Assembly (NCBI RefSeq): GCF_036324365.1
Contig: NZ_CP137080.1
Coordinates: forward strand, 1,364,001-1,428,000
DNA from: Microbacterium limosum
GTDB lineage: Bacteria > Actinomycetota > Actinomycetes > Actinomycetales > Microbacteriaceae
Reading direction: 5' to 3'
DNA: 64,000 nucleotides
The first letter of the stretch is position 1. The number at the start of each line of letters is the position of its first letter. The position numbers were made by a program, and so were the translations under genes. The notes under the pieces are model-generated. The model had not been told where the DNA came from, made no database searches, and saw only the letters and a program-made list of their open reading frames with translations. Below are positions 29,115 to 37,583 of this stretch, piece by piece.

Positions 29115-29896
29115 GGCACCCGTGGTTCGCACGCGCCGACACTCCGCGCGTGCTCGCTCACCGCGGACTCGTCACGTCGGCATCCGCAGCGCACGGCGTG
29201 GCCGAGAACTCCTTCGCCGCCTTCGCGGAAGCGCACGGTCACGGCGTCGACTACATCGAGTCCGATGCGCACATCACCGCCGACGGCGTGGTCGTGCTCT
29301 TCCACGACGACGATCTGAGCCGGGTGACGGGCGATCCCCGTCCCCTCGCCGCCGTCCCGCTTCGGGAGCTCGAGGACCTCATGGCCCCGCTGGGAGGCCT
29401 CGTCACGCTCGCGCAGGCGCTCGAGGCCTTCCCCGACACCCGTTTCAACATCGACATCAAGGCGGATGCCGCCGCCGAGCCCGCCGGCCGCATCGTAGCC
29501 GCAGCGCCCGAGCGGGTGCTGGTCACGAGCTTCTCCGACTCGCGCCGGAGGCGCGCCCTTGCCGCGGCGCGCGCTGCGGGCGGCCCGGGGCCCGGACCGG
29601 CCACCTCGGCCGGCACAGCGACGATCGCACGCCTGCTCGCGGCCCTCGCCACGCGCTCGCGCGGGCTCGCGGCACGGGCGATCCGCGGCATCGACGCCCT
29701 GCAGATCCCCGAGCGTCGGGGGCGCGTGCGCATCCTCACCCCCCGGCTGATCGAGGCCGCCCACCGCTCGGGCGTCGAGGTCCACGTGTGGACGGTCAAC
29801 GATCCGGCGGACATGCGACGCCTCGCCGGCCTCGGCGTCGACGGCGTCGTGACCGACCGGGCCGACGTCGCGCTGCGCGTGCTTCACCCCGCATGA
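29111..29896 (+). CDS. Glycerophosphodiester phosphodiesterase
   Basis: This 261-residue protein cleaves glycerophosphodiesters to glycerol 3-phosphate and an alcohol. Family motifs are present: LAHRGL, ENSFAAFAEA, YIESDAHITADGVVVLFHDD with metal-binding acidic residues and the catalytic His, and FNIDIKAD. The end reads VHVWTVNDPADM, also typical. It has no signal peptide and should be cytoplasmic. GTG 29111 overlaps the SPFH stop. Turnover of phospholipid head groups fits the membrane theme of the operon. Confidence 0.9.
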   Translation: MRHPWFARADTPRVLAHRGLVTSASAAHGVAENSFAAFAEAHGHGVDYIESDAHITADGVVVLFHDDDLSRVTGDPRPLAAVPLRELEDLMAPLGGLVTLAQALEAFPDTRFNIDIKADAAAEPAGRIVAAAPERVLVTSFSDSRRRRALAAARAAGGPGPGPATSAGTATIARLLAALATRSRGLAARAIRGIDALQIPERRGRVRILTPRLIEAAHRSGVEVHVWTVNDPADMRRLAGLGVDGVVTDRADVALRVLHPA

Positions 29897-29910
29897 CTGA
29901 GGGTTGTCTG

Positions 29911-29936
29911 GGAAAGCGCGTCCCGAACGCGCCGTT
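29911..29936 (+). promoter_or_regulatory. SigR/SigH-like promoter candidate before rbpA
   Basis: GGAAA is followed by exactly 18 bases and GTT, close to the thiol-stress sigma consensus GGAAT-N18/19-GTT known to drive rbpA in Streptomyces. The predicted start near 29943 would give a leader of about 70 bases. A separate sigma-70-like TATACC lies at 29963-29968. Confidence 0.4.
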
Positions 29937-30014
29937 CGGATGATCCACACAGGTCGCTGCGTTATACCGGGTGATTGACCTCATCAGTCCCACAGATGCC
30001 GAGGAGACCACACA

Positions 30015-30398
30015 ATGGCAGATCGCAGCCTGCGCGGCATGCGTCTCGGCGCCCAGAGCCTACAGAGCGAAGAGGGCGTCGTGTTCATGGAGCGCACCGA
30101 GTACACCTACACCTGCAGCACCTGCGGGCACGACACCAAGCTCATGTTCGCTGCGGATGCCGAGGCGCCCGAGGCGTGGGAGTGCCGCGCGTGCGGCGCC
30201 GAAGCCGCGCTCGTCGTCGGCGACAAGACCGTGACGATCGATCACAGCGACGACAAGACGCCGCGCACGCACTGGGACATGCTGCTCGAGCGCCGCACCC
30301 GCGCCGAGCTCGAGGAGATCCTCGAGGAGCGCCTCGCCTACCTTCGCGCGCGTCGCGGCGCGGGCGAGAACCCCGACAGCATGCTGCTGGGGGCCTGA
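30015..30398 (+). CDS. rbpA: RNA polymerase-binding protein RbpA
   Basis: RbpA binds RNA polymerase and the main sigma factor and stabilises the open promoter complex; it is found only in actinobacteria. The 127-residue protein begins MADRSLRGMRLGAQSLQSE, the conserved tail that touches the core, then a zinc-ribbon-like domain with CSTC and CRAC, and ends with the sigma-interaction segment (THWDMLLERRTRAELEEIL). The Cys pairs suggest bound zinc. Confidence 0.95.
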   Translation: MADRSLRGMRLGAQSLQSEEGVVFMERTEYTYTCSTCGHDTKLMFAADAEAPEAWECRACGAEAALVVGDKTVTIDHSDDKTPRTHWDMLLERRTRAELEEILEERLAYLRARRGAGENPDSMLLGA

Positions 30399-30411
30399 CC
30401 CCACCGATCAG

Positions 30412-30445
30412 AAGGGCGTCGGATGCCGAGGCATCCGGCGCCCTT
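30412..30445. terminator. Convergent terminator after rbpA and lnt
   Basis: A 15-bp stem with one G-T pair (30412-30426 with 30431-30445) closes a four-base loop. It lies between the rbpA stop at 30398 and the lnt stop at 30460 on the other strand. Confidence 0.7.
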
Positions 30446-30459
30446 GTGCGTGCCGGGCC

Positions 30460-31998
30460 TCACGCGCTCCGCGTCCCGCGTCGCGCCACGAGGCCCGTCG
30501 CGACGAGCCCCGCGATCGCCGCCCAGAACAGCGCGGTCTGCACCGCTCCCCCGATGACGACGCCCGCCGTCAGCCCCGTGCGCAGCTCGACGTCCGTGAG
30601 CATGGCACCGGCGACATCGGCCGGCAGTTCGTCGACCGTCGCGCCGTCGGGCCCGATCACCTGGCTCGTGCCCACCGTCGAGATGTTCACGACGCTGCGG
30701 CCGGTCTCGATCGCGCGCATCCGCGCGAAGGCCAGTTGCTGGAGGTTCTCGTCGGTGCCGCGGAAGTCCGCGTTGTTGGTCTGGAACATATAGACCTGGG
30801 CCCCGTCGCGGGCGCCCTCCCGGATCACGTCGTCGTAGATCACGTCGAAGCAGATCGCCAGCCCGACGCCCACGCCGCCGATGTCGAAGAGGGGGGCATT
30901 GGTGCCGGGTGTGTATTCGCGCTGAATGAGACCGATCAGGTCGGGGGCCAGCATCTCGAAGAACCACCGGTCCGGCACGTACTCGCCGAACGGCACGGGC
31001 TTGCGCTTGTCGTGGAACTGGACGGGGTTCTCCTCCCCCGCCTCCCAGAGCATCGAGGTGTTGAACACCCCGTCGTCCCGCGACGTCGCCGCGTTGATGA
31101 CGAGGGGCGCGTCGACTCGCCGCGACAGGGCGTCGAGGATGCCGGCCACCTGCGCGTTCGCGGTGGGGTCGGCGTCCACGCCGCCCTCGGGCCACAGCAG
31201 CACGTCCATCCGCTCGTCCAGCAGCGGCTCCGTCGCCTCCAGCTGCGCCCGCAGGATGTCGCCTCGCGCCCGCTCGTCGAAGTACCCGGACGGGCCGTTG
31301 CCCTGAACACTCCCCACGGTCATGACGCCGGCGGGGGCCGTCTGCCACTGGGGGGTGAGCAAGAGGACCGCGATCAGCGCAGCCGACGGGATGGCCGTCC
31401 TCAGGTCTCGCCATCGGGCGACCCGTGCCCACTCGATGAGCGCCGCGACCGCCGCGACCATGAGGAACGTGAGTCCGGAGACCCCGACCCACGAGGCAAG
31501 GTGCGCGAGGGGGCTCTCGGACTGGCTCATGCCCATCCGCGCCCAGGGAAAGCCCGTATAGGGCCACGACCCCATGAACACCTCGCGCGCCGTCCAGAGC
31601 GCCGCAACGAGCGCCGGCAGGGCAGCCAACCGCACCCAGAGGGCGTTCGACGCTCGCGGCATCCACCGGTACGCCCACACGATCGGCACCGATCCCAGGG
31701 CCCAGAACACGGTCTCGAGCCCGGCCAGCCCGAACCAGGGCAGCGGGCCGAGATAGCGGGTGATCCAGACGATGTGCGTGAAGTAGAAGGCGGCGCCGAA
31801 GACTGCCCCCACGAGCAGTCCCGACCACGCCGTGCGGCCGACCAGTGCGACCAGCGCGAGCCCGATCCCTACGAAGGCGAGAGGCCACGCGCCCACCGAC
31901 GGGAAGGCGAGATCGAGCACCGGTCCGCCCGCCACGGCGGCGACCAGCGCAGCCCACAGGGGAAGGAGCGGGCGCTGCGCCCGCGGGATGCCGGTCAC
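30460..31998 (-). CDS. lnt: Apolipoprotein N-acyltransferase
   Basis: Lnt adds the third acyl chain to the N-terminal cysteine of lipoproteins, the last maturation step. The 512-residue protein has five to six N-terminal membrane helices, a nitrilase-type domain with the catalytic triad E271 (LLWPEGG), K331 (HDKRKPVPFGEY) and C383 (AICFDVIYDD), and a final membrane helix. I set the start at GTG 31998, which overlaps the helicase stop (GTGA). It closes the minus-strand run from pafB. Confidence 0.92.
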   Translation of the reverse strand: MTGIPRAQRPLLPLWAALVAAVAGGPVLDLAFPSVGAWPLAFVGIGLALVALVGRTAWSGLLVGAVFGAAFYFTHIVWITRYLGPLPWFGLAGLETVFWALGSVPIVWAYRWMPRASNALWVRLAALPALVAALWTAREVFMGSWPYTGFPWARMGMSQSESPLAHLASWVGVSGLTFLMVAAVAALIEWARVARWRDLRTAIPSAALIAVLLLTPQWQTAPAGVMTVGSVQGNGPSGYFDERARGDILRAQLEATEPLLDERMDVLLWPEGGVDADPTANAQVAGILDALSRRVDAPLVINAATSRDDGVFNTSMLWEAGEENPVQFHDKRKPVPFGEYVPDRWFFEMLAPDLIGLIQREYTPGTNAPLFDIGGVGVGLAICFDVIYDDVIREGARDGAQVYMFQTNNADFRGTDENLQQLAFARMRAIETGRSVVNISTVGTSQVIGPDGATVDELPADVAGAMLTDVELRTGLTAGVVIGGAVQTALFWAAIAGLVATGLVARRGTRSA

Positions 31999-34454
31999 AG
32001 CCCCGAGTACGCGACGACGCCGCGCCGTACCCCGTCGAGCGCGGCACGGGCCGTGCGCGCGACATCCGGTTCCGCCACCAGGGAGAGCTGATCCAGCAGG
32101 TCGATGCTCTGCCGGCACCAGCGCACGAAATCGCCCGCGGCCATGTCGGCGTCGTCCAGGACGCGATCCAGCGGCACGCCGCGCACCCATCCGCGCATCG
32201 CCCGGGCGAGCCCCGGCGCCAGAGGCTCGGAGCCGGGCAGGCGGTGATCCCGCTCGAGGTCGTCCAGCTGGGCCCAGAGCTCCTGCGTCGCCGTCAGGGC
32301 CGTGCGGAATGCGCCGCCGGGCAGCCCGCGCTCACCGGGTCCGGCGTCGTCGCGGCGCGGCTCGTAGACGATGCAGCTGGCGAGGGCGGCGAGGGACGCC
32401 GCATCCAGCTCGCGCCACAGGCCGCGCCGGAGCGACTCGGCCACGAGGAGGTCGCGTTCGCCGTAGATCCGCCGCATCGTGCGACCCGCGTCGGTCAGAT
32501 GCACCTGACCGTCCTCGATGCGCAGGTAGTCGAGTGCTTCGAGAACGTCGGTCACGCGGTCGAATTGACGTGCCACCGTCCCCGTGCGGGCCGAGATCTG
32601 GGTCCGTGTGCGATCGATGGCTCGCTTGAGCTTCCAGTAGCGCTCGGCCCAGCGGGCGTGGTTCTCCCGGTCGGGGCAGCCGTGGCAGGGATGCCGCTGC
32701 ATGCGCTTGCGCAGCGACGCGATCTGCGCCTGGCGTCGCTCGCGATCGCCCCGGGACGCCCCGGCATCCTGCCGATTCTTCTTCTCGAGGTCGCTCAGCT
32801 CGCGCCGGATGCCGGAGTACTCGGTGAAATCGCCGCGGTCGCAGGCCATGGCGGCCGCGTACCCCGCGAGCGACTCCTCCTGCTCCCGCACCTGACGCGC
32901 CAGACCGACGACGGCGCGGTCGGCCTGGAACTGGGCGAACGAGGATTCCAGGAGCTCGTGAGCGCGCGACCGGCCGAACCGGTCGATGAGGTTGACCGCC
33001 ATGTTGTACGTCGGCCGGAAGCTGGAGTGCAGGGGGTAGGTGCGGCGGGAGGCGAGGGCCGCCACCTGCTGCGGGTCCAGACCCTCGGTCCACTGGATGA
33101 CCGCGTGCCCCTCGACGTCGATCCCGCGGCGCCCCGCTCGCCCGGTCAGCTGGGTGTACTCCCCCGACGTGATCGCGACGCGCGCCTCGCCGTTGAACTT
33201 CTCGAGCTTCTCCAGCACGACCGTGCGGGCCGGCATGTTGATGCCCAGCGCGAGGGTCTCCGTCGCGAACACCGCCTTGACGAGCTTGCGCTGGAAGAGC
33301 TCCTCGACGACCTCCTTGAACGCCGGCAGGAGGCCCGCGTGGTGCGCCGCGACGCCCCGTTCGAGATTCTCGCGCCACTCCCAGAACCCCAGCACGGCCA
33401 GGTCCTCCTCCGGCAGCGTGCGTGTGCGTTCCTCGACCACCTCGCGGATCTCACGACGCTCGTCGGCGTCGGTCAGGCGCAGGCCGGAACGCCGCACCTG
33501 CTGCACCGCCTGGTCGCACCCGGCACGGCTGAAGATGAAGAAGATCGCCGGCAGGAGGTTGCTCCGCCCGAGCAGATGCACGACCTCCGGCCGGTCGAGC
33601 CGCTCGACGCGCTGAGGCTGCCCCGCGCGCACCGGTCGTCTGCCGCCCCGCGACGGGCGATGCCCGCCGCGGCCCCTTGAGGAGCGGTACGCATCGGCCT
33701 GCCGTCCCCCCTGAGCAGCGCCCCCGCGGATGCGCATGAGCTCCTGATTCACCTGCGCCGTCGCCACGCCCGCGCGGTCGTCGAAGAGAGGCAGCAGGTC
33801 GCCGCGCACCAGGACGTGCTGTTCGAGCGGCACGGGGCGCGTCTCGGACACGATGACCTCGGTGTCGCCGCGCACCGTGCCGAGCCAGTCGCCGAACTCC
33901 TCGGCGTTGGAGACGGTGGCCGACAGCGAGACGAGGCGCACATCCTGCGCGAGGTGGATGATGACCTCCTCCCATACGGCGCCCCGGAAGCGGTCGGCCA
34001 GGTAGTGGACCTCGTCCATGACGACGTACTGGAGGTCCCGCAGCGCCGGCGAGTCGGCGTAGAGCATGTTCCGCAGCACCTCGGTGGTCATGACCACGAC
34101 GCGCGCGGAGGAGTTGATGTTCACGTCGCCCGTGAGCAGACCCACGGCATCCGCGCCATAGACATGCTGGAGCTCCCGGAACTTCTGGTTGGACAGCGCC
34201 TTCATGGGGGTGGTGTAGAAGGCCTTGCCGCGCTCCGAGCGCATCGCGAGATGGATCGCGAACTCCCCCACGATCGTCTTCCCCGCGCCGGTCGGGGCGG
34301 CGACGAGCACGCTGCGACCCTCCTCGAGCGCCTGACAGCCCGCGATCTGGAAGTCGTCGAGATCGAACCGCTGCTGCTCGGCGAAGGACGCCGAGACGGG
34401 ATGCCGTCGCGCGTCGCGCGCCGCCGCATAGCGTTCGGCGGGGGTCGCTGTCAC
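31995..34454 (-). CDS. helY: DEAD/DEAH RNA helicase, HelY type (Ski2/Mtr4-like)
   Basis: This 819-residue helicase has motif I APTGAGKT (53-60), motif II DEVH (147-150), motif III SAT, and a second RecA domain with GINMPARTVV and QLTGRAGRRG. A basic, Gly/Arg/Gln-rich linker (about 250-300) lies between the domains. The C-terminal half carries a CHGCPDRENHARW Cys cluster and the Ski2-type DSHCT-like region. It is the actinobacterial HelY, likely acting in RNA processing or decay. GTG 34454 overlaps the tatC stop. Downstream lnt is coupled the same way. Confidence 0.9.
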   Translation of the reverse strand: MTATPAERYAAARDARRHPVSASFAEQQRFDLDDFQIAGCQALEEGRSVLVAAPTGAGKTIVGEFAIHLAMRSERGKAFYTTPMKALSNQKFRELQHVYGADAVGLLTGDVNINSSARVVVMTTEVLRNMLYADSPALRDLQYVVMDEVHYLADRFRGAVWEEVIIHLAQDVRLVSLSATVSNAEEFGDWLGTVRGDTEVIVSETRPVPLEQHVLVRGDLLPLFDDRAGVATAQVNQELMRIRGGAAQGGRQADAYRSSRGRGGHRPSRGGRRPVRAGQPQRVERLDRPEVVHLLGRSNLLPAIFFIFSRAGCDQAVQQVRRSGLRLTDADERREIREVVEERTRTLPEEDLAVLGFWEWRENLERGVAAHHAGLLPAFKEVVEELFQRKLVKAVFATETLALGINMPARTVVLEKLEKFNGEARVAITSGEYTQLTGRAGRRGIDVEGHAVIQWTEGLDPQQVAALASRRTYPLHSSFRPTYNMAVNLIDRFGRSRAHELLESSFAQFQADRAVVGLARQVREQEESLAGYAAAMACDRGDFTEYSGIRRELSDLEKKNRQDAGASRGDRERRQAQIASLRKRMQRHPCHGCPDRENHARWAERYWKLKRAIDRTRTQISARTGTVARQFDRVTDVLEALDYLRIEDGQVHLTDAGRTMRRIYGERDLLVAESLRRGLWRELDAASLAALASCIVYEPRRDDAGPGERGLPGGAFRTALTATQELWAQLDDLERDHRLPGSEPLAPGLARAMRGWVRGVPLDRVLDDADMAAGDFVRWCRQSIDLLDQLSLVAEPDVARTARAALDGVRRGVVAYSGL

Positions 34455-35284
34455 GCCGACTGTCCCGATGCGAACAGCGCCTCTTCGCGCTTGGTCCGGC
34501 GTCGGTCGAAGAGCATCGACAACGCCGCGGCGGCGATGTACAGGACGATCATGATGCCCATCAGCAGCAGCATCGAGGTCACGTCGGCCGCGGGGGTCGC
34601 AAGGGCCGAGAACACCGCGGCCACGAGAACCGCCACGCGCCACCCCTTCAGGATCGCGCGCCCGCTCATGATGCCCGCGAGGTTCATCGCCACGAGGAAG
34701 ACCGGCAGGACGAAGGCGCATCCGAGCACGATGAAGAACTTGAACACGAAGTCGTAGTAGGTGTCGTAGGCGAACAGCAGGGCGGCGCCGCCAGGCACGA
34801 ACGTGGCCATGAGCTCGATGACGTGCGGGATGATGAAGAAGCCCACGGCGCACCCCGCGAAGAAGAGCGGGATCGCGGCTCCCATGAAGGCCCACGTGTA
34901 GCGGATCTCCTTTCGGGTCAGCCCTGGCATCACGAAAGCCCAGAGCTGCCACAGCCACACCGGCGCGGAGATCAGGAGGCCGATCGCGAAGGCGATCCGC
35001 ATGCGCAGATCGAAGCCGCTCGTGACCGTCGTGAAGTTCAGCGCGGTCAGCGTCTCACCCGTGATCTCCTGGCCACGGCGCGCCGCCACCTCGAGGATGG
35101 GTTCGTTCAGGAGCGAGATGATGCCGTCGGTGATGAAGAAGGCGACGATCATGCCGACCACCAGCCCGACCACGGCGATCATCAGCCGCCTGCGCAACTC
35201 GACGAGGTGCTCCCCGAGCGACATCCTCTTGTCGCGGCGCGGCTGTTCGGGCGAGACCGTCACTCCCGCATCGGTCGTGGCCAC
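34451..35284 (-). CDS. tatC: Sec-independent translocase TatC
   Basis: TatC is the signal-peptide receptor of the twin-arginine translocase. The 277-residue protein begins with MSLGEHLVELRRRL, the conserved signature that contacts the twin arginines, and has six hydrophobic segments (PVWLWQLWAFVMPGLTRKE lies in the second). Start is GTG 35284, five bases after tatA. The Tat substrate at 50375-52213 would depend on it. Confidence 0.95.
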   Translation of the reverse strand: MATTDAGVTVSPEQPRRDKRMSLGEHLVELRRRLMIAVVGLVVGMIVAFFITDGIISLLNEPILEVAARRGQEITGETLTALNFTTVTSGFDLRMRIAFAIGLLISAPVWLWQLWAFVMPGLTRKEIRYTWAFMGAAIPLFFAGCAVGFFIIPHVIELMATFVPGGAALLFAYDTYYDFVFKFFIVLGCAFVLPVFLVAMNLAGIMSGRAILKGWRVAVLVAAVFSALATPAADVTSMLLLMGIMIVLYIAAAALSMLFDRRRTKREEALFASGQSA

Positions 35285-35289
35285 GGCGC

Positions 35290-35550
35290 CTACGGCTTGG
35301 GTTCGCTGCCCGGCGCCGTTCGAGGCGGAGCCGGCTGCGACAGCGACGGGTCTGCGACCGGGGCGGTCCCCTCTTGCGTGGCGCGCCCATCAGCGACGTC
35401 GTCGTCCTTCATGGCCTTCATCTCGCCCCGGAAGACGCGGGCGGACTGGCCGACGCTCTTTGCCAGGGCCGGCAGCTTGGCCGCACCGAAGAGCAGAAGG
35501 ATCACGGCCAGGAGAATCAGCAGGTGCCAGCCGGTGAGGTTGCCCAACAT
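35290..35550 (-). CDS. tatA: Twin-arginine translocase subunit TatA
   Basis: TatA forms the pore-like oligomer of the Tat system. The 86-residue protein has one N-terminal membrane helix, then FGAAKLPALAKSVGQSARVF (hinge and amphipathic helix) and an acidic, Pro-rich tail. ATG 35550 has GGAGAG. It stands before tatC. TatB is not seen here. Confidence 0.93.
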   Translation of the reverse strand: MLGNLTGWHLLILLAVILLLFGAAKLPALAKSVGQSARVFRGEMKAMKDDDVADGRATQEGTAPVADPSLSQPAPPRTAPGSEPKP

Positions 35551-35630
35551 GGTGCTCTCCGTCGTTCGGCGAAAGGGTGATCCCCGTCAGTCTAACCCCG
35601 GCGTCCTCGTGCGGATCCGTCGCACACGCG

Positions 35631-36578
35631 TCAGCCGTACTGCGCGAGCGCGGCGCGCGCCCACTCGACCGTCGCCTGCCGAGCCTCGGCGGGGGCCACA
35701 ACCTCCACCGACCCGCCCCGCCGCGTGGCCAGCCGCTTCAGCTGAGCGGGATCGGCGACCCGGAGCAGGGCGGTCGACAGGGGATCCCCCGCGGTGATCT
35801 CGGCATAGTCGAGGTACTGGCCGAGGAGCGGCGCGACGTGCGGGACGAAGCGGATGGTCGCCTCGAGTGCGCCGTCCTCGCGGGCGAAGATCGTCGTCTC
35901 GGGATCGTCGCGGGCGGCGGCGGGGATGTCCGTCACGACGGCGTCCGTGACGCGATCGAGGTGGAAGGTCCGCATGTCGCGGCGGAGGTGGCACCAGCCG
36001 CGCAGGTACCACTGGTCGTCCTTGACGAGGATGCGGACGGGGTCGACGGTACGTGTCGTCGGCTCGGCATCCGGCTTGTGGTGGGTGAACGACAGCGCGA
36101 CACCTTTGTCGAGGGCGTCGCGCACCGCCGCCCGGACCTCGTCCACCGGATCCGCCGCGACCACGAGCTGGCTGGGAGCGGCGCTCGCGCCGCGGGACAG
36201 CTTGGCGATCAGAGCGGGCACCGTCTCCCCCGTCGCCACGCCCGGCGCCGACTGCGCGAGCTGCAGGCCCGCCAGGAGCGCGGCCGCCTCCCGCGCGGTC
36301 AGCCGGGGAGCGCGTTCGAACGCCACGGTGTTGAGCAGCTGCAGCTCGTCGCGCTCGTCGAGCAGATCCCAGTCGATGTCGAAGAGCTCGTGGTGCATGC
36401 CCTCCGGCAGGCCGATCACCACGAGGCCTTCAGCCAGGCGGCGGAGCACATCGGGCTCGACGTCGAACTCCCGGGCCGCGTCGACCACCGGCACCGGCCC
36501 CTTCTCGACCAGGTACGGCACGAGGTTCATCACGAGCGCGACGCGGTCGATCGCCAGCAGGGGCGGCCGGGCGCTCAC
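35631..36578 (-). CDS. pafC: WYL-domain transcriptional regulator, PafC-like
   Basis: This 315-residue protein has an N-terminal winged-helix domain, a WYL domain (WYLRGWCHLRRDMRTFHLDRVTD, about residues 170-215) and a C-terminal WCX-type region. With PafB it forms the activator of the LexA-independent DNA-damage response in mycobacteria, in which the WYL domain senses single-stranded DNA. The start overlaps the PafB stop as GTGA. The gene order pafB-pafC-tatA-tatC-helY is the same as in mycobacteria. Confidence 0.88.
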   Translation of the reverse strand: MSARPPLLAIDRVALVMNLVPYLVEKGPVPVVDAAREFDVEPDVLRRLAEGLVVIGLPEGMHHELFDIDWDLLDERDELQLLNTVAFERAPRLTAREAAALLAGLQLAQSAPGVATGETVPALIAKLSRGASAAPSQLVVAADPVDEVRAAVRDALDKGVALSFTHHKPDAEPTTRTVDPVRILVKDDQWYLRGWCHLRRDMRTFHLDRVTDAVVTDIPAAARDDPETTIFAREDGALEATIRFVPHVAPLLGQYLDYAEITAGDPLSTALLRVADPAQLKRLATRRGGSVEVVAPAEARQATVEWARAALAQYG

Positions 36579-37558
36579 GCGGTCACCCCGTGGGCCGCAA
36601 GCGTGCGCTGCAGCCGCTCGACCACCTGGGCCCGGAGGTCGTCCGGCGAGACGACCGTCACCTCGGGACCGTACGATGCCAGCTCGTCCGCGAGCACGTG
36701 GACGTCGACGAAGGGGATGCGCACGAGGTCGTCCTCCCGGCTGCCTCGTCGGCGCAGGCGCAGCGCGGCCTCGGAATCCTCCTGCACGCGCACGAGGGCG
36801 CTGTTGCGTCGTGCGACCTCGTCGAGGCCTCGACGCGCGCGTTCGCCTGCTCCCGCCGCCGCTGCGGGATCGAACCGATCACGCAGCTGCTCGACATCGC
36901 CCACGACGCGCGACAGGAGGAACGTCCGCTCCTGTGCGAGGTCGCGATCGAACCCGTAGAGATGCCAGCGCCCGTCGTAGTCGATCAGGGCGTGCGGCTC
37001 CACGGTGCGCACCCTCGGGACGTCGTCGCCGGGCTTGACGTAGGTGAAGCGCACGACGCGGTGGGCGTCGTGCGCGGCCCGCAGGGCAGGGAAGGCGTGG
37101 TCCTTCGCGGAGAGGCGCGGCGCGAATCCGATGATCGGCTCGTCGACGTCGATGCCGAGGGCCCGGATCTTGCGGAGGGCGGACTGGGCCTCACCCGACA
37201 TCGAGCTCTCCCCCCACACGGCCGCCGCGATCCCGAGGATCGCGACCTCGGCGGGCGTGAAGACGATGTCCTCGGGCAGGACGTACTCGGCCTTCGGGAT
37301 GACGTAGCGTGCCTCGCGCAGGTCGTCCGGGTCGGCGGCATCGCCGAGCGTGTGCACCGGCATCCCGAGCTCGCGGAGTGCGTCCTTGTCGCGCTCGAAC
37401 ATCTTCTCGAGGGCGTCTGCGCTGCGCCCCTCCGCGCGCGCCTCGCGGTACCCGGACACGCTCGAGAGGATCTGCTCCTTGGTGAGCCCGTATCGGTTCG
37501 CCATAAGGGCGACCGTCAGGCTGAGCAGGCGCTCCTCCGGCGTGATCTTCTGGGGCAC
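36575..37558 (-). CDS. pafB: WYL-domain transcriptional regulator, PafB-like
   Basis: This 327-residue protein pairs with the next gene. It has a helix-turn-helix region with TPEERLLSLTVALMANRYG, a WYL domain around GRWHLYGFDRDLAQERTFLLSRV and a C-terminal domain. It starts at GTG 37558 with TAGGAT six bases upstream. In mycobacteria pafA, the proteasome-accessory ligase, lies just before; here an FKBP gene is there instead. Confidence 0.88.
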   Translation of the reverse strand: MPQKITPEERLLSLTVALMANRYGLTKEQILSSVSGYREARAEGRSADALEKMFERDKDALRELGMPVHTLGDAADPDDLREARYVIPKAEYVLPEDIVFTPAEVAILGIAAAVWGESSMSGEAQSALRKIRALGIDVDEPIIGFAPRLSAKDHAFPALRAAHDAHRVVRFTYVKPGDDVPRVRTVEPHALIDYDGRWHLYGFDRDLAQERTFLLSRVVGDVEQLRDRFDPAAAAGAGERARRGLDEVARRNSALVRVQEDSEAALRLRRRGSREDDLVRIPFVDVHVLADELASYGPEVTVVSPDDLRAQVVERLQRTLAAHGVTA

Positions 37559-37564
37559 GCCTCA

Positions 37565-37570
37565 ATCCTA
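37565..37570 (-). promoter_or_regulatory. -10 hexamer for leaderless pafB
   Basis: Minus-strand TAGGAT is followed by six bases and GTG 37558. It would drive the whole pafB-pafC-tatA-tatC-helY-lnt run if that is one transcript. Confidence 0.5.
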
Positions 37571-37583
37571 GGCGCGGCCCCGC

